A stretch of 64,000 nucleotides of DNA from a virus, in the IMG/VR virus record IMGVR_UViG_3300021519_000916, positions 62,001-126,000 of that record. One strand, given 5' to 3'. The position numbers were made by a program, and so were the translations under genes. Positions 39,902 through 48,942 of this stretch are shown one piece after another. Within the stretch, counting starts at the first letter, position 1. Each line of letters starts with the position of its first letter. The notes under the pieces were generated by a model. It did no database searches, was not told the DNA's origin, and was given only the letters and a program-made list of their open reading frames with translations.

Positions 39902-40967
39902 ACACGAATTACTAGAAGCCACTGATAAAGTATTATCAAGTGGGCAGGTTCTTGACGGCCCGTATACAATGGCATTTGAACAGGAAATTGCCAATAGGTG
40001 TGATAGAGCCTATGCCATTTCTGTTAATAGTTGCACACAGGCATTAATATTTGCCCAGGGTGTATTGGGCATTGGCGATAGTAAAGTTCTTATTCCAACA
40101 CAAACATTTATTGCCACATTGAATAGTGTAGTGTTAGCAGGCAACGAGCCTGTATTCTGCGATGTAGATGATAATGCATTATTAGATATTGATTCATGTG
40201 ATGTGGCTCTTGCTGGCGCTGGTGTAGAGGCAGTGATGTATGTAAATTTGTTTGGTAACATACTTGATTACGATAAACTAAAGTTAGCCTGTAAATTCTT
40301 TAACCCCAACAATGACATTGCTATTATTGAAGATGCGGCTCAAAGTTTTGGAGCATCATACAAAGGCAGACCGTCCGGTAGTCTAGGTGACATTAGTGTT
40401 TTAAGTTTTGACCCCACAAAGAATTTACCTAACTATGGATCAGGTGGTATGATACTAACAGATGATCCGGATATAGCACAACGATGCCGCGATCTCAAAG
40501 ACAATGGTAAATTCCTTGGTAATATAATTGCTGGCACTAACAGTAAAATGAGCGAAGTAGATTGTGGTCACATGCTAGTTAAATTAAATTATTTCGACGC
40601 ATGGCAAGCACGGCGTACTAAAATTGCAGATTTTTATACAGAGCATCTAAGTGCGTATGTAGATCCCATGCTACCAAACGATAATGTTATTCATGCCTGG
40701 CACAAATATGTTATACGTGTACACAGTCGACATAATTTAGAAACGTACCTGAGTAAACACGGTATTGAGACCAAAGTACACTACGAAAAAGCACTACACG
40801 AATATGATTTAGCCTATGATTATAACAATAATTATAACTACGAAGCTTTTAGAAGTGCTGTTGCACATAGCAAAGAAGCACTGAGTTTACCGATATACCC
40901 AGAGATGACTGATGCCGAAGTCGAAACAGTAGCAGAAACTATTGTTGAATATTATGCAGGCGAGTAA
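39843..40967 (+). CDS. DegT/DnrJ/EryC1/StrS sugar aminotransferase
   Basis: A 374-residue protein from ATG 39843. SCTQALIFAQGVLG (63-76), IIEDAAQSFGASYKGR (161-176) and SVLSFDPTKNLPNYGSGGM (185-203) with PLP Lys193 define the family, which transfers an amino group to keto-sugar nucleotides. It is full length, unlike the mini-homologue at 11656-12234. Its end overlaps the convergent gene by 29 bases. Confidence 0.85.
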   Translation: MPTGSVIAFTGLPRQYQTLKHELLEATDKVLSSGQVLDGPYTMAFEQEIANRCDRAYAISVNSCTQALIFAQGVLGIGDSKVLIPTQTFIATLNSVVLAGNEPVFCDVDDNALLDIDSCDVALAGAGVEAVMYVNLFGNILDYDKLKLACKFFNPNNDIAIIEDAAQSFGASYKGRPSGSLGDISVLSFDPTKNLPNYGSGGMILTDDPDIAQRCRDLKDNGKFLGNIIAGTNSKMSEVDCGHMLVKLNYFDAWQARRTKIADFYTEHLSAYVDPMLPNDNVIHAWHKYVIRVHSRHNLETYLSKHGIETKVHYEKALHEYDLAYDYNNNYNYEAFRSAVAHSKEALSLPIYPEMTDAEVETVAETIVEYYAGE

Positions 40968-42780
40968 ATCGTGTATTGAGCCAATCCCACTCGAAGCTTA
41001 GTTTTAACTTTTCGTAGTCTCCCCCAACTTCATTGTAGTAATCCACAGCATCGTTTGCACCTTGCAAACAATATTCAGCATACATACCTTGTGCAACTGT
41101 ACACCAAACACGTAGACGTTCTTCTGTTTCTAATGTAGGCTCTGTGGCCATTGAGTATTTTAGCTTGACTACTTCACGGAAAGCAGTACGCCAAGTCATC
41201 CACGCACTTTGATTAAAATGTGCTGTTCCGCTTAGAATAGGAACTACTTCGTGTGCTTGACTAAGAGTGAAGTCAATGCCGGGTGTATTGTTTTCTAACA
41301 CCAATCTTTTGTTGTAGGCAATCATACCTTGATGTCCGTATTCCAACCCATTTACAGGATTACGGCTATTAAAGATATAATGTTTTGGTTCTTGGAAGTA
41401 ATCCGGTGACCAAGTAAACCACGGAAAGTCACTGCCCAGAACTTCTAGTTTAGCAAACACCGCAAAGAACCAAGGTGTTGTGCTCTGTCGTGCGGCTTCT
41501 TGATATGCGGCAACTCGTCCATTTACCCCACGTACCCATTTTGCACTAGTATTGCTCATATAACACAAATGTTCGTACCACTTTTCTTCATCAGGTTCGC
41601 CATTGGATATATAGACTATGTCTAGGCAATCACGGCCTCCTAAGTTGTCGTTTAACAGTAGATTCGTCTCCTCAACGTAAGGATAATCGTAGATTTGCGA
41701 CACTAAATCTTCCTTGATATCTCGAGGTACTAGTGCGGTCGCACCTGCTACACTTGCACGTATTACAGTACGATCTTTTTTAGTCCATAAGCAAGGACAA
41801 TCAGCAAACATCAAATCCGGTAACGTTGTAAACATTACGTAAGGAGTTTTAAATTCATGGTTCTTAATTTCGGTTACTAGATCATCGGTGTCGTAAACAT
41901 GGACCGGCGTATCAAACCTGGACAGCACTTGATCATCACAATAATTAATTACATTAAACCAATCTAGTAACTCTAAGTCTACCATTTGTTGAGCAAAACT
42001 AGGAACGTGTATGTAGAACGTATCTCCACGTTTTTGATTACCACTTGGAAAACAATGGATCATTTCTTTTTGAGCTTCACTTGGATGCCAAGTAAAGTCA
42101 AATTGCGTATAGTCACATACGCTACTGATAATCCACACGTATTCTGTTGTGGCCAAATTCATAATGCGCTTGAATACATTAAGATGGTTGTCTACGTAGC
42201 GGGTACTCTTTATAGTAGGATGGTCACATTTCAACACATCAAATTGATGACGATTGATTGTGGTATTCATAAAGTCCATGTAAAAGATTTGCGTGGAGCC
42301 AGCTTTGATCTTTTGATTTGTCATGTACTTTACACCTGCTGTGCCCGGGTATACTGGACCGCCTTCACGTTGCCACTGAGTGGGAAAACGATATTCGTAT
42401 TCAGGTTCAGTTCGATCTGGGTGCCAACTATAATCAAACTCACTATCATCTATATTGTCGGGTACTGCCCATTTATCTCTATTTGGTAATCTTATAACTT
42501 TTTGTTCTGTACAGAAATTCCATTCACGATTTTTTACAGTATCTTTATTTGCAAAATATACTTCTCCGTTACGTTGCCATTGGCTGGCAAATACGTGTAC
42601 GTAGTTATCTTCCCACGGAGGATTAAGCCAATCAAAATCAAATCCGGTGTAGTCATTGCCCCCATAAATATACCAGTAGCGGCCAGTACGGCACAACTCT
42701 GCTGCGTGTTCTAAACTATCAGCAGGTCTTTCAAATTCAAATAAGTTTGGCTTTGGGCCAAAGTAAAAAACATCAAACAT
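40939..42780 (-). CDS. multi-repeat protein with C-terminal GT-A-like glycosyltransferase domain
   Basis: A 613-residue protein. Four copies of a short module FDFxWxPxxxExxxxxxFxSxxQxxGxxxY lie near residues 47-76, 115-144, 227-256 and 452-481. The C-terminal region (386-600; CLDIVYISNGEPDEEKWYEHL, then NPVNGLEYGHQGMIAYNK and WRTAFREVVKL) resembles the protein at 57983-58879, which I read as a GT-A glycosyltransferase. It may be a glycosyltransferase with added recognition modules. Its start codon overlaps that of the divergent gene at 42779 (CATG). Confidence 0.6.
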   Translation of the reverse strand: MFDVFYFGPKPNLFEFERPADSLEHAAELCRTGRYWYIYGGNDYTGFDFDWLNPPWEDNYVHVFASQWQRNGEVYFANKDTVKNREWNFCTEQKVIRLPNRDKWAVPDNIDDSEFDYSWHPDRTEPEYEYRFPTQWQREGGPVYPGTAGVKYMTNQKIKAGSTQIFYMDFMNTTINRHQFDVLKCDHPTIKSTRYVDNHLNVFKRIMNLATTEYVWIISSVCDYTQFDFTWHPSEAQKEMIHCFPSGNQKRGDTFYIHVPSFAQQMVDLELLDWFNVINYCDDQVLSRFDTPVHVYDTDDLVTEIKNHEFKTPYVMFTTLPDLMFADCPCLWTKKDRTVIRASVAGATALVPRDIKEDLVSQIYDYPYVEETNLLLNDNLGGRDCLDIVYISNGEPDEEKWYEHLCYMSNTSAKWVRGVNGRVAAYQEAARQSTTPWFFAVFAKLEVLGSDFPWFTWSPDYFQEPKHYIFNSRNPVNGLEYGHQGMIAYNKRLVLENNTPGIDFTLSQAHEVVPILSGTAHFNQSAWMTWRTAFREVVKLKYSMATEPTLETEERLRVWCTVAQGMYAEYCLQGANDAVDYYNEVGGDYEKLKLSFEWDWLNTRFTRLHNIQQ

Positions 42781-43948
42781 GTATAATATCGCTCAGCATT
42801 ATGAAAACATTTATCAATACTTAAAAACTATTATAACAGATCCACGGGTTGCATATCTACATCCTTTTGGGTCAACTCAACCAGAAAACTTAGAAATCAT
42901 TCGCGATGATGATAGCGGGTATAAACGTAAAGATCCATTGTTTATTTTTTATGATCAGGAACCATTAAATTTTGTATATAATAAACCATTATTTGATTAC
43001 ATAAAGCAAAACACAATGGGTCCTTATATACTAGTTAGCACAGAAAAACATAGTGCCGAAAAAGAACGTATATGCCAAGAATATAATTTTGCCAACTTGG
43101 ATTATTTCTTTCATATCTTTGCTGCCACTGATTGGTACCGAGGACACCAGTACATTCCAAATATAGTTCTACCATCTAAACGAAAAATACAAAAAACATA
43201 TATCACATTTAACAGGCTTACTAGCGGTGAACGTATATATCGTAGTTTGTTTATTAACGAGTTATATAAAAGCGATCTATTAGAATCTGGATACATTAGT
43301 TATAGTAAAGAATGCCCTGATGGCGGAAACTTTGCAGACAACTTGCGTATGGGTGTAACCAATCAAAAATTAAATCCAACAATAGTAGAAGAAGCAATTA
43401 CCAATATCAGTAACATTAATTCTTTAAGAATTGATTTTGCCAAGGATGAATATATCCCAAATCAAAGCATGGTGTTAAGCCCTATTAAAGAGCTAATGGA
43501 AAGTTTTGTTTTTGTAGTAACCGAAACATGTTACTGGCAAGACAAAACACATTTAACTGAAAAAATATTTAAACCAATAGTGTTACGTATGCCTTTTATA
43601 TTAGTTGGGTGTGTTAACAATCTGGCATACTTAAGAGACTACGGCTTTAAAACATTTAACGAATACTGGGACGAAAGTTACGACACAATAGCTGACCCTA
43701 TACTACGGTTGCAGGCCATAACTAAAATTATAAAATCATTGAGCGAACTTAGTAGTGATCAGTTACAGTATATGCTAAACAAAATGAGTCCAATACTAGA
43801 ACATAACTACAAATTATTTAATAGTCCAGACTTTGTTAAAAACGAATGGGACCACTTAACTAACTCATTAACTGCTATTTCAAAGCTGTATAAGTTTGAA
43901 CCACCGTATTCATTGAATCCTAGACTAGGGCAAGCGATTCCATGCTGA
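42779..43948 (+). CDS. exostosin/fucosyltransferase-like glycosyltransferase
   Basis: A 389-residue protein. FVVTETCYWQDKTHLTEKIFKPIVLRMPFILVGCVNNLAYLRDYGF (about 248-293) resembles the donor-binding C-terminal domain of exostosin and GT10-like enzymes (TEKxxxPxxxxxPFI). FNEYWDESYDTI follows. The gene at 50221-51174 shares this block, so the two are paralogues. It is a lone plus-strand gene among minus-strand neighbours. Confidence 0.65.
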   Translation: MYNIAQHYENIYQYLKTIITDPRVAYLHPFGSTQPENLEIIRDDDSGYKRKDPLFIFYDQEPLNFVYNKPLFDYIKQNTMGPYILVSTEKHSAEKERICQEYNFANLDYFFHIFAATDWYRGHQYIPNIVLPSKRKIQKTYITFNRLTSGERIYRSLFINELYKSDLLESGYISYSKECPDGGNFADNLRMGVTNQKLNPTIVEEAITNISNINSLRIDFAKDEYIPNQSMVLSPIKELMESFVFVVTETCYWQDKTHLTEKIFKPIVLRMPFILVGCVNNLAYLRDYGFKTFNEYWDESYDTIADPILRLQAITKIIKSLSELSSDQLQYMLNKMSPILEHNYKLFNSPDFVKNEWDHLTNSLTAISKLYKFEPPYSLNPRLGQAIPC

Positions 43949-44116
43949 TTCGTGTATGTAGTACAAGATAGTATTGGCAATTATCTGTGCAATAGCAATG
44001 CTGGTAGCAATAAAAAATTGCCCAGTGACCAAGTAACTTATTAAGAATGTACTAGTTGACCCAACTAAGCGCCAGGTCAACGTTTTCCATAATGTGCGAT
44101 ACTTACTCAATTCCAA
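43925..44116 (-). CDS. DUF2061 membrane protein
   Basis: A 63-residue protein with two membrane segments (about 16-31 and 35-53). KTLTWRLVGSTSTFLISYLVTGQF and ILYYIHESAWNRLP match DUF2061. DUF2061 is often found with or fused to sulfate-activation enzymes, and here it overlaps the APS kinase fusion by 14 bases. Its role is unknown, possibly membrane anchoring or transport. Confidence 0.75.
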   Translation of the reverse strand: MELSKYRTLWKTLTWRLVGSTSTFLISYLVTGQFFIATSIAIAQIIANTILYYIHESAWNRLP

Positions 44117-44894
44117 GACTTTTTCTAATCTTTGTAGCTGAAATGTCAGTTATCTTTTCATCAAACGTTTCTTCCCCGCTAGTATAACCGACCCCGCGAC
44201 CCCATCCAATGTGTACAATGTTTGGTACTATTTGTATTTCGTACAATCCTTGATATAACGGATCTAGATCTTGCTTAATAAAACTCTTAACTTTAGTTAC
44301 CTCAAACGGATTGCTACCTTGCCATCCCTGTACATCACGTACTTGAATAATAACTTGACCAGTTCGTTGTAATAGGCGCTCAAACAATGCACGATGTCCA
44401 TCGTGCCACGGTTGCCAACGGCCCAACATCTGTACTGTTTCTTTTTTCCAATCAAACACAGGCCGGCGGCGATTGTCTACAATATGCTCAGAAATAAAGT
44501 CTGCCCACTTCTCTGCATTTTGTTCGTTAATGCGGAAGTCATATAACTCGGGCTCAACAAACATTGCATTTGTATCCGCATAACGGCCTTCGCGTATTGT
44601 ATCTACCCAAATAGTCCAGTCTGCTTTAAAGTTGTTACGCATTTCAACCAATGGCGCAACAAAGTCACATAATGCGTAGTCTGTTCCGCAAGTCTCTGCT
44701 AAGTCATACATACGTTTACTTTGGCGAATACGGCCTGCTTCGCTGAAGTCCCAATCGTTAAACTGTTTACGAACTTCATCGGCATTAAACCATGTTATAG
44801 TTTTGCCTGTTGTTTCAATTAACTTCTTTAATTCTGTTGCTAATGTTGTTTTACCTGCGCCGGGTAAACCCATAATTAATATACGTTGTGTCAT
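44103..44894 (-). CDS. cysC: APS kinase-like domain fused to a nucleotidyltransferase
   Basis: A 263-residue fusion. The N-terminal half is APS-kinase-like: GLPGAGKTT (9-17), FNADEVRKQFNDWDFSEAGRIRQSKRM (36-62) and FVAPLVEMRNNF. The C-terminal half starts LGRWQPWHDGHRALFERL (157-174) with an HxGH-type site (164-167) and ends ISATKIRKSLG (251-261), typical of NMN/cytidylyl-type nucleotidyltransferases. It might make PAPS from sulfate and ATP as a compact PAPS synthetase, or activate another group. A phage sulfotransferase is encoded at 2052-2678. Confidence 0.7.
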   Translation of the reverse strand: MTQRILIMGLPGAGKTTLATELKKLIETTGKTITWFNADEVRKQFNDWDFSEAGRIRQSKRMYDLAETCGTDYALCDFVAPLVEMRNNFKADWTIWVDTIREGRYADTNAMFVEPELYDFRINEQNAEKWADFISEHIVDNRRRPVFDWKKETVQMLGRWQPWHDGHRALFERLLQRTGQVIIQVRDVQGWQGSNPFEVTKVKSFIKQDLDPLYQGLYEIQIVPNIVHIGWGRGVGYTSGEETFDEKITDISATKIRKSLGIE

Positions 44895-46366
44895 GATAGT
44901 ACCTTTATATTATATTGCTGTTCGAACCGATCTGCGTCATTGCGATCATTTACCATGGGTTCGCCACGGATGTTAAGACTTGTGTTAAGTAACATGGGAC
45001 ATCCTGTTACAACAAACCATTTTTCTAATAGGGCCCGTAGACCCGATCCATCTTCGGGGACAGTTTGCACCCTACTAGTATTATCGTGATGAGCGATAGC
45101 AGGGAATAGAAGCGGATATTTACATACTCCCACGGACTGCATGTAAGGACTATCCATAAAGCCACGTGGCATATCAAAATACTCGTGAACTTGCTCGGCA
45201 AGTATCGCTGGAGCGAACGGTCTAAATTTTTGTCTTCGTTTAATTTCATTTACTTTATCCTTAATATCTTGTCCTCGCGGATCTGCTAACAAACTACGGT
45301 TGCCTAATGCTCGTGGACCAAACTCCGCCTTGCCACTTGCCACCCCGACGATCTTGTCCACAAGTAAACTGTCAAGCAAAGCATTAACTGGATAAGGACC
45401 AGGAATGTTATGCCCCAGAAAAGCATCGTCCCAAGTAAGTCGCTTGCCATAATGTAGTGCAGCCGCACCAAGGCTACTGCCTGCATCACCAGGGCAAGGC
45501 ATAATCCATATTTTATCAAAGTAGTCTCCAAGATTTTTATTGGCCAAGCAATTCAATGCTACACCGCCACTGTACACTAAATTACGGCTCCATCCAAAAT
45601 TCTTTGCACGGTACATTATGTTATATATTAAATTCTCGCATAACTTTTGTGCAGATGTTGCGATATCCATTAAGTTTGCATTATCTAAATATGGCGCATC
45701 TGCACCTATATGTAAATTTTGTCTAAAGGTAATATCTCCTTCGTGCTCAATAAGGTTATCTTTCATCTGCGTTGTATACTTAGGCTTGCCATACGCAGAC
45801 ATGCCCATTAATATGTATTCATCTTCGTTGGGGTTTAATCCTACTCGCTGTGTCATTGCGCTATAAAACAATCCAATACTATGCGGATACGTTTGACGCC
45901 ACAGTCTGTGATATTGTGCTATGCCATCTACATACTGAGCACCCCATATACTAATCGTGTCCCATTCGCCAATGGCATCAATAACAACCACAGTGGCTTT
46001 ATCAAATGTGCTAGTTTGGAACCCGCCTGCCGCATGACTTAAATGATGGTTAAACGTATATACACGATCTGGAACAATTTGTCCACCCAGTTGTTTTTTT
46101 AATATTTGCTGTACAGTAAATTTGTTCCATTCTATGCCTTCTCCGCTATACAGTCTACGTAATTGCTTGGCCCACGGACGTTCATAATATGCAACCACGT
46201 CCGGCCCATAGATAGAGATATCATCAAGCAATCCCTGGCAGAAGTTGGGGTCGTTCTTAATTTTGCTGTAGCGTTCGCTATGTCCAGCAAATAAGATTTT
46301 ACCCGAAGTGTTTATTACTGTTGCAGCGGCGTCATGGAAGCCGGCTGATATTCCTAATATGTTCAT
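44891..46366 (-). CDS. carbamoyltransferase (NodU/CmcH/TobZ family)
   Basis: A 491-residue protein. ILGISAGFHDAAATVI (3-18) begins the nucleotide-binding Kae1-like domain, with metal His11. NHHLSHA (106-112) supplies metal His residues, and EFGPRALGNRSLLADP and RFRPFAPAIL (C-terminal YrdC-like lobe, PFAPA) are family hallmarks. It would carbamoylate a sugar hydroxyl using carbamoyl phosphate and ATP. It is slightly shorter than NodU. It overlaps the APS kinase by four bases. Confidence 0.85.
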   Translation of the reverse strand: MNILGISAGFHDAAATVINTSGKILFAGHSERYSKIKNDPNFCQGLLDDISIYGPDVVAYYERPWAKQLRRLYSGEGIEWNKFTVQQILKKQLGGQIVPDRVYTFNHHLSHAAGGFQTSTFDKATVVVIDAIGEWDTISIWGAQYVDGIAQYHRLWRQTYPHSIGLFYSAMTQRVGLNPNEDEYILMGMSAYGKPKYTTQMKDNLIEHEGDITFRQNLHIGADAPYLDNANLMDIATSAQKLCENLIYNIMYRAKNFGWSRNLVYSGGVALNCLANKNLGDYFDKIWIMPCPGDAGSSLGAAALHYGKRLTWDDAFLGHNIPGPYPVNALLDSLLVDKIVGVASGKAEFGPRALGNRSLLADPRGQDIKDKVNEIKRRQKFRPFAPAILAEQVHEYFDMPRGFMDSPYMQSVGVCKYPLLFPAIAHHDNTSRVQTVPEDGSGLRALLEKWFVVTGCPMLLNTSLNIRGEPMVNDRNDADRFEQQYNIKVLS

Positions 46367-47003
46367 TGATGTTTTCTGCTATTCGTTGATGTCCAAGTTC
46401 CAATGGATGGCCGCCTGGCCCTTTTGGGCAACTACCGGCTATCTCTGCCATTCCATAATTATCCCACCCTGGGAAATTATTCTTATCGATTTCATTTGCT
46501 AGATAACCTAGTCCTTTTAAACTAGAACTTCTATAGTATTCGTTATTAACAATATTCAACATTACATAAGGAATATTGTTTGCCTTTAAATATGACTGTA
46601 GCGAAATTACATTTACTAAGTATTGTTGATACAAATACTCTGAGTTATGATATTTGTTTATATAAGTAAGCCAATCATTTCTCCAAGGATGGTCATGAAA
46701 GAATTTTGATTTCCCCGAATACCCGGGCCAAAGATCGTATTCGACACCAATGTCATCTTTCCATTCTACCCGGCCTGCGCTGGTCCACCCTACTACAACT
46801 AAATCATATTTTTCGTTTGCTATCCCTGACAGTTCAACTATAGTGCGTCTAAGTATACTTGTATTACTACATCCAGATTGCCCTAAATTAACAACATCGT
46901 AGTTGATTAAATTAGCTAGTTTGTAGGGCCAAGCGTTGTGTATATCAGATAACTCGTCCCCGTAGGTAAAACTATCGCCTACAGCCAATAATCTTTTTTT
47001 CAT
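46332..47003 (-). CDS. SGNH/GDSL-type hydrolase
   Basis: A 223-residue protein. LLAVGDSFTYGDE (5-17) has nucleophile Ser11, LGQSGCSNTSILRRTI the Gly and Asn blocks, and GGHPLELGHQRIAENI the C-terminal His. It is probably an acyl esterase or acyltransferase of glycans. It overlaps the carbamoyltransferase by 35 bases and the 33-aa gene by a few. Confidence 0.75.
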   Translation of the reverse strand: MKKRLLAVGDSFTYGDELSDIHNAWPYKLANLINYDVVNLGQSGCSNTSILRRTIVELSGIANEKYDLVVVGWTSAGRVEWKDDIGVEYDLWPGYSGKSKFFHDHPWRNDWLTYINKYHNSEYLYQQYLVNVISLQSYLKANNIPYVMLNIVNNEYYRSSSLKGLGYLANEIDKNNFPGWDNYGMAEIAGSCPKGPGGHPLELGHQRIAENINEHIRNISRLP

Positions 47004-47101
47004 TTGTAAATAAACGGATCTCTTTTACGTAGCTCTTTGAGCTTTTTGCGATAACGAATTTCCAGTACAATTCTATTGTACCAATTTTTCAACCATTTCA
47101 T
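47000..47101 (-). CDS. 33-aa basic phage protein
   Basis: A very short frame: MKWLKNWYNRIVLEIRYRK, then KLKELRKRDPFIYK. It is very basic and amphipathic-helical. Its stop overlaps the next start (ATGA), and its start lies within the end of the preceding SGNH gene. The RYRKKLKELRKRDPFIYK pattern looks like a conserved small phage protein. Its position fills the only gap between two SGNH genes. Possibly membrane-surface or nucleic-acid binding. Confidence 0.6.
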   Translation of the reverse strand: MKWLKNWYNRIVLEIRYRKKLKELRKRDPFIYK

Positions 47102-47885
47102 TGAATTGTCCTTGAATTAATTTTGCGGCGTCTTGGTGGGCTTCTTCTAGCGGATGCGTAGTACCCATACTATACTTATTCTCTACTGCCCACTGGTAAA
47201 AACCTCTTGGCCCAATAGTTTCCCAATTCTGTGTTCCGCTTGGGAATTTATATATTGTATCTAATTGTATTTGATTATGCAGACTTCGTATGTTGATGTC
47301 TGGGGTTCTTAGTATACTATTGTAAAATATTATGCTATCCGAAAAAGAAAACAAAAATGGTATTTTATTTGCAATTAAGTAATTTTGTAGATAAACAATT
47401 TGCTTCAACGTATTGTAAGTTTCCCAATATTCTGTTCCGCCCACCTTTTTAAAATACTCTGTGGCAAATGCTGTTACCCCAGAATCTTTTGCTCTATTAA
47501 TATGGTCGCGTTGTTGTTGTAAAATATCTGGATTATCGCTATGAAATTCTTTTTGTATTTCGTTAACATCTGCCACGTGCCATGCACCAATTGTATACCA
47601 CGGACTACGTTGTCCTGTGGGGAAATCAAAATAGAATTCATATCTGTTTGGAAAAGTCCATTGCACCACAACTGCATGTTTTATACCTTTTGATGTTTCG
47701 CAAGCATTAATGGTATTACGGGCTATTGCTTCGTTGCCTGCACCAGCAACAGCAACATTTAAACATTCCATGTCTCGAGATTTTGCTAACAAGCACGGCC
47801 AAGTTGATGTGCTGGCTGTTATCCCGTTAGGGCAATCTTTTAATTCATTTCCAAATATAAAGCTATCACCGGCTGCTATAATCAT
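47073..47885 (-). CDS. SGNH/GDSL-type hydrolase
   Basis: A 270-residue protein. MIIAAGDSFIFGNELKD (1-17) has nucleophile Ser8, VAVAGAGNEAIARNTI the Gly/Asn blocks, and TTHPLEEAHQDAAKLI the catalytic His near the end. It is a sister of the SGNH gene at 46332-47003. It overlaps the preceding gene by 20 bases. Confidence 0.7.
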   Translation of the reverse strand: MIIAAGDSFIFGNELKDCPNGITASTSTWPCLLAKSRDMECLNVAVAGAGNEAIARNTINACETSKGIKHAVVVQWTFPNRYEFYFDFPTGQRSPWYTIGAWHVADVNEIQKEFHSDNPDILQQQRDHINRAKDSGVTAFATEYFKKVGGTEYWETYNTLKQIVYLQNYLIANKIPFLFSFSDSIIFYNSILRTPDINIRSLHNQIQLDTIYKFPSGTQNWETIGPRGFYQWAVENKYSMGTTHPLEEAHQDAAKLIQGQFNEMVEKLVQ

Positions 47886-48942
47886 ATCCTGGTATCATCA
47901 TGTTAATTTGTTGTTCGTAGTAATCTTGGTCGGCCCACGTGTAGTCAAATGTTGCTGTTGTATCACCGGCTGTAATTTGATATATGTCAAGATAGTTACT
48001 CAGTATAGGCCATACCATTTTAAAATCTCTTGTCCCAAAACTAGTTTGTAAATCAACTTGCCCAACTGGGTGATATCCATAGTTATATTTTGTATCTAGA
48101 GGATCAAATCCGTTGCGTACTAGCCATTCACGAAAGCCAGACATTTCTTTAGTGTGCCACGGATGCGGACCATTGAATACAACATCCTGTGCCCATTCTA
48201 TATCAAATTCCCCACTATATAAATGTAAATGAGTAATAGCATCGCACGTAGCATCATCAATATCTACCCCTTGTTCATCGCGGTATACTTCGTATAATGT
48301 CTTGCCAATCTGTGACCAATGCAAATACACTTCACCAAACTTTCTATCAAATCTAGTTTCATCAAACGTTGTTTTAAGTTCCGCAGGAAACTCTAACCGT
48401 TGTACATTTAAAAATGTTGTAATTTGGCTTGGGCGCACCCATTCAGGCAATTCTCGTTGCTTACGCTGACTTAACATTAAACTCTCTGCTTCGTGGCATA
48501 GATTGTTTAATTGACGTATGGCAAATTTTGTTTGATAGTCTGCACGTTTGTACCAGTCGCTTAAATTCTCTACTGTTCCTTGTAAATGCTCAAACCTATT
48601 GTGTAACAAATTCATAGCAGGTTGATTTGGTGCCAGAGTTTTACTATTACGCATAAAGTATGGAGTATATACTTCATCTATGTAATAATCTTCTTTATCA
48701 AAAAAACTGTTGATTTGATTGCAGGCCCAGTTTAATTCGTCGCATATAAAATCAAGATTACGGGCACTATCTGGAAATCCTAAAAAGCAAAAGTTCTTCT
48801 CTAAATATTTATTTTGCCTAAGTATATCTTGTAGTGCTGTGTACCAATTATTGGCCATTGGTGTATCGTTGACATCAATTATGTAGGTGATCTGATCTTG
48901 TTTGTCTAAGGGGTTACGTAGTACAACATTAACGTGTTTCAT
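47866..48942 (-). CDS. conserved phage protein, unknown
   Basis: A 358-residue protein from ATG 48942, overlapping the previous stop (ATGA). DTPMANNWYTALQDILRQ and NFCFLGFPDSARNLDFICDELNWACNQIN open it; the middle is helical. The C-terminal TATFDYTWADQDYYEQQI echoes the FDYxW modules of the protein at 40939-42780. Lying between radical SAM and SGNH genes, it may belong to the glycan pathway. Function unknown. Confidence 0.55.
   Translation of the reverse strand: MKHVNVVLRNPLDKQDQITYIIDVNDTPMANNWYTALQDILRQNKYLEKNFCFLGFPDSARNLDFICDELNWACNQINSFFDKEDYYIDEVYTPYFMRNSKTLAPNQPAMNLLHNRFEHLQGTVENLSDWYKRADYQTKFAIRQLNNLCHEAESLMLSQRKQRELPEWVRPSQITTFLNVQRLEFPAELKTTFDETRFDRKFGEVYLHWSQIGKTLYEVYRDEQGVDIDDATCDAITHLHLYSGEFDIEWAQDVVFNGPHPWHTKEMSGFREWLVRNGFDPLDTKYNYGYHPVGQVDLQTSFGTRDFKMVWPILSNYLDIYQITAGDTTATFDYTWADQDYYEQQINMMIPGYDYSSR

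Noticed and set aside
41986-42714. Plus-strand open frames opposite the 613-residue gene
   Set aside because: They are composition shadows of the minus-strand gene with Cys/Phe-rich nonsense-like sequence.
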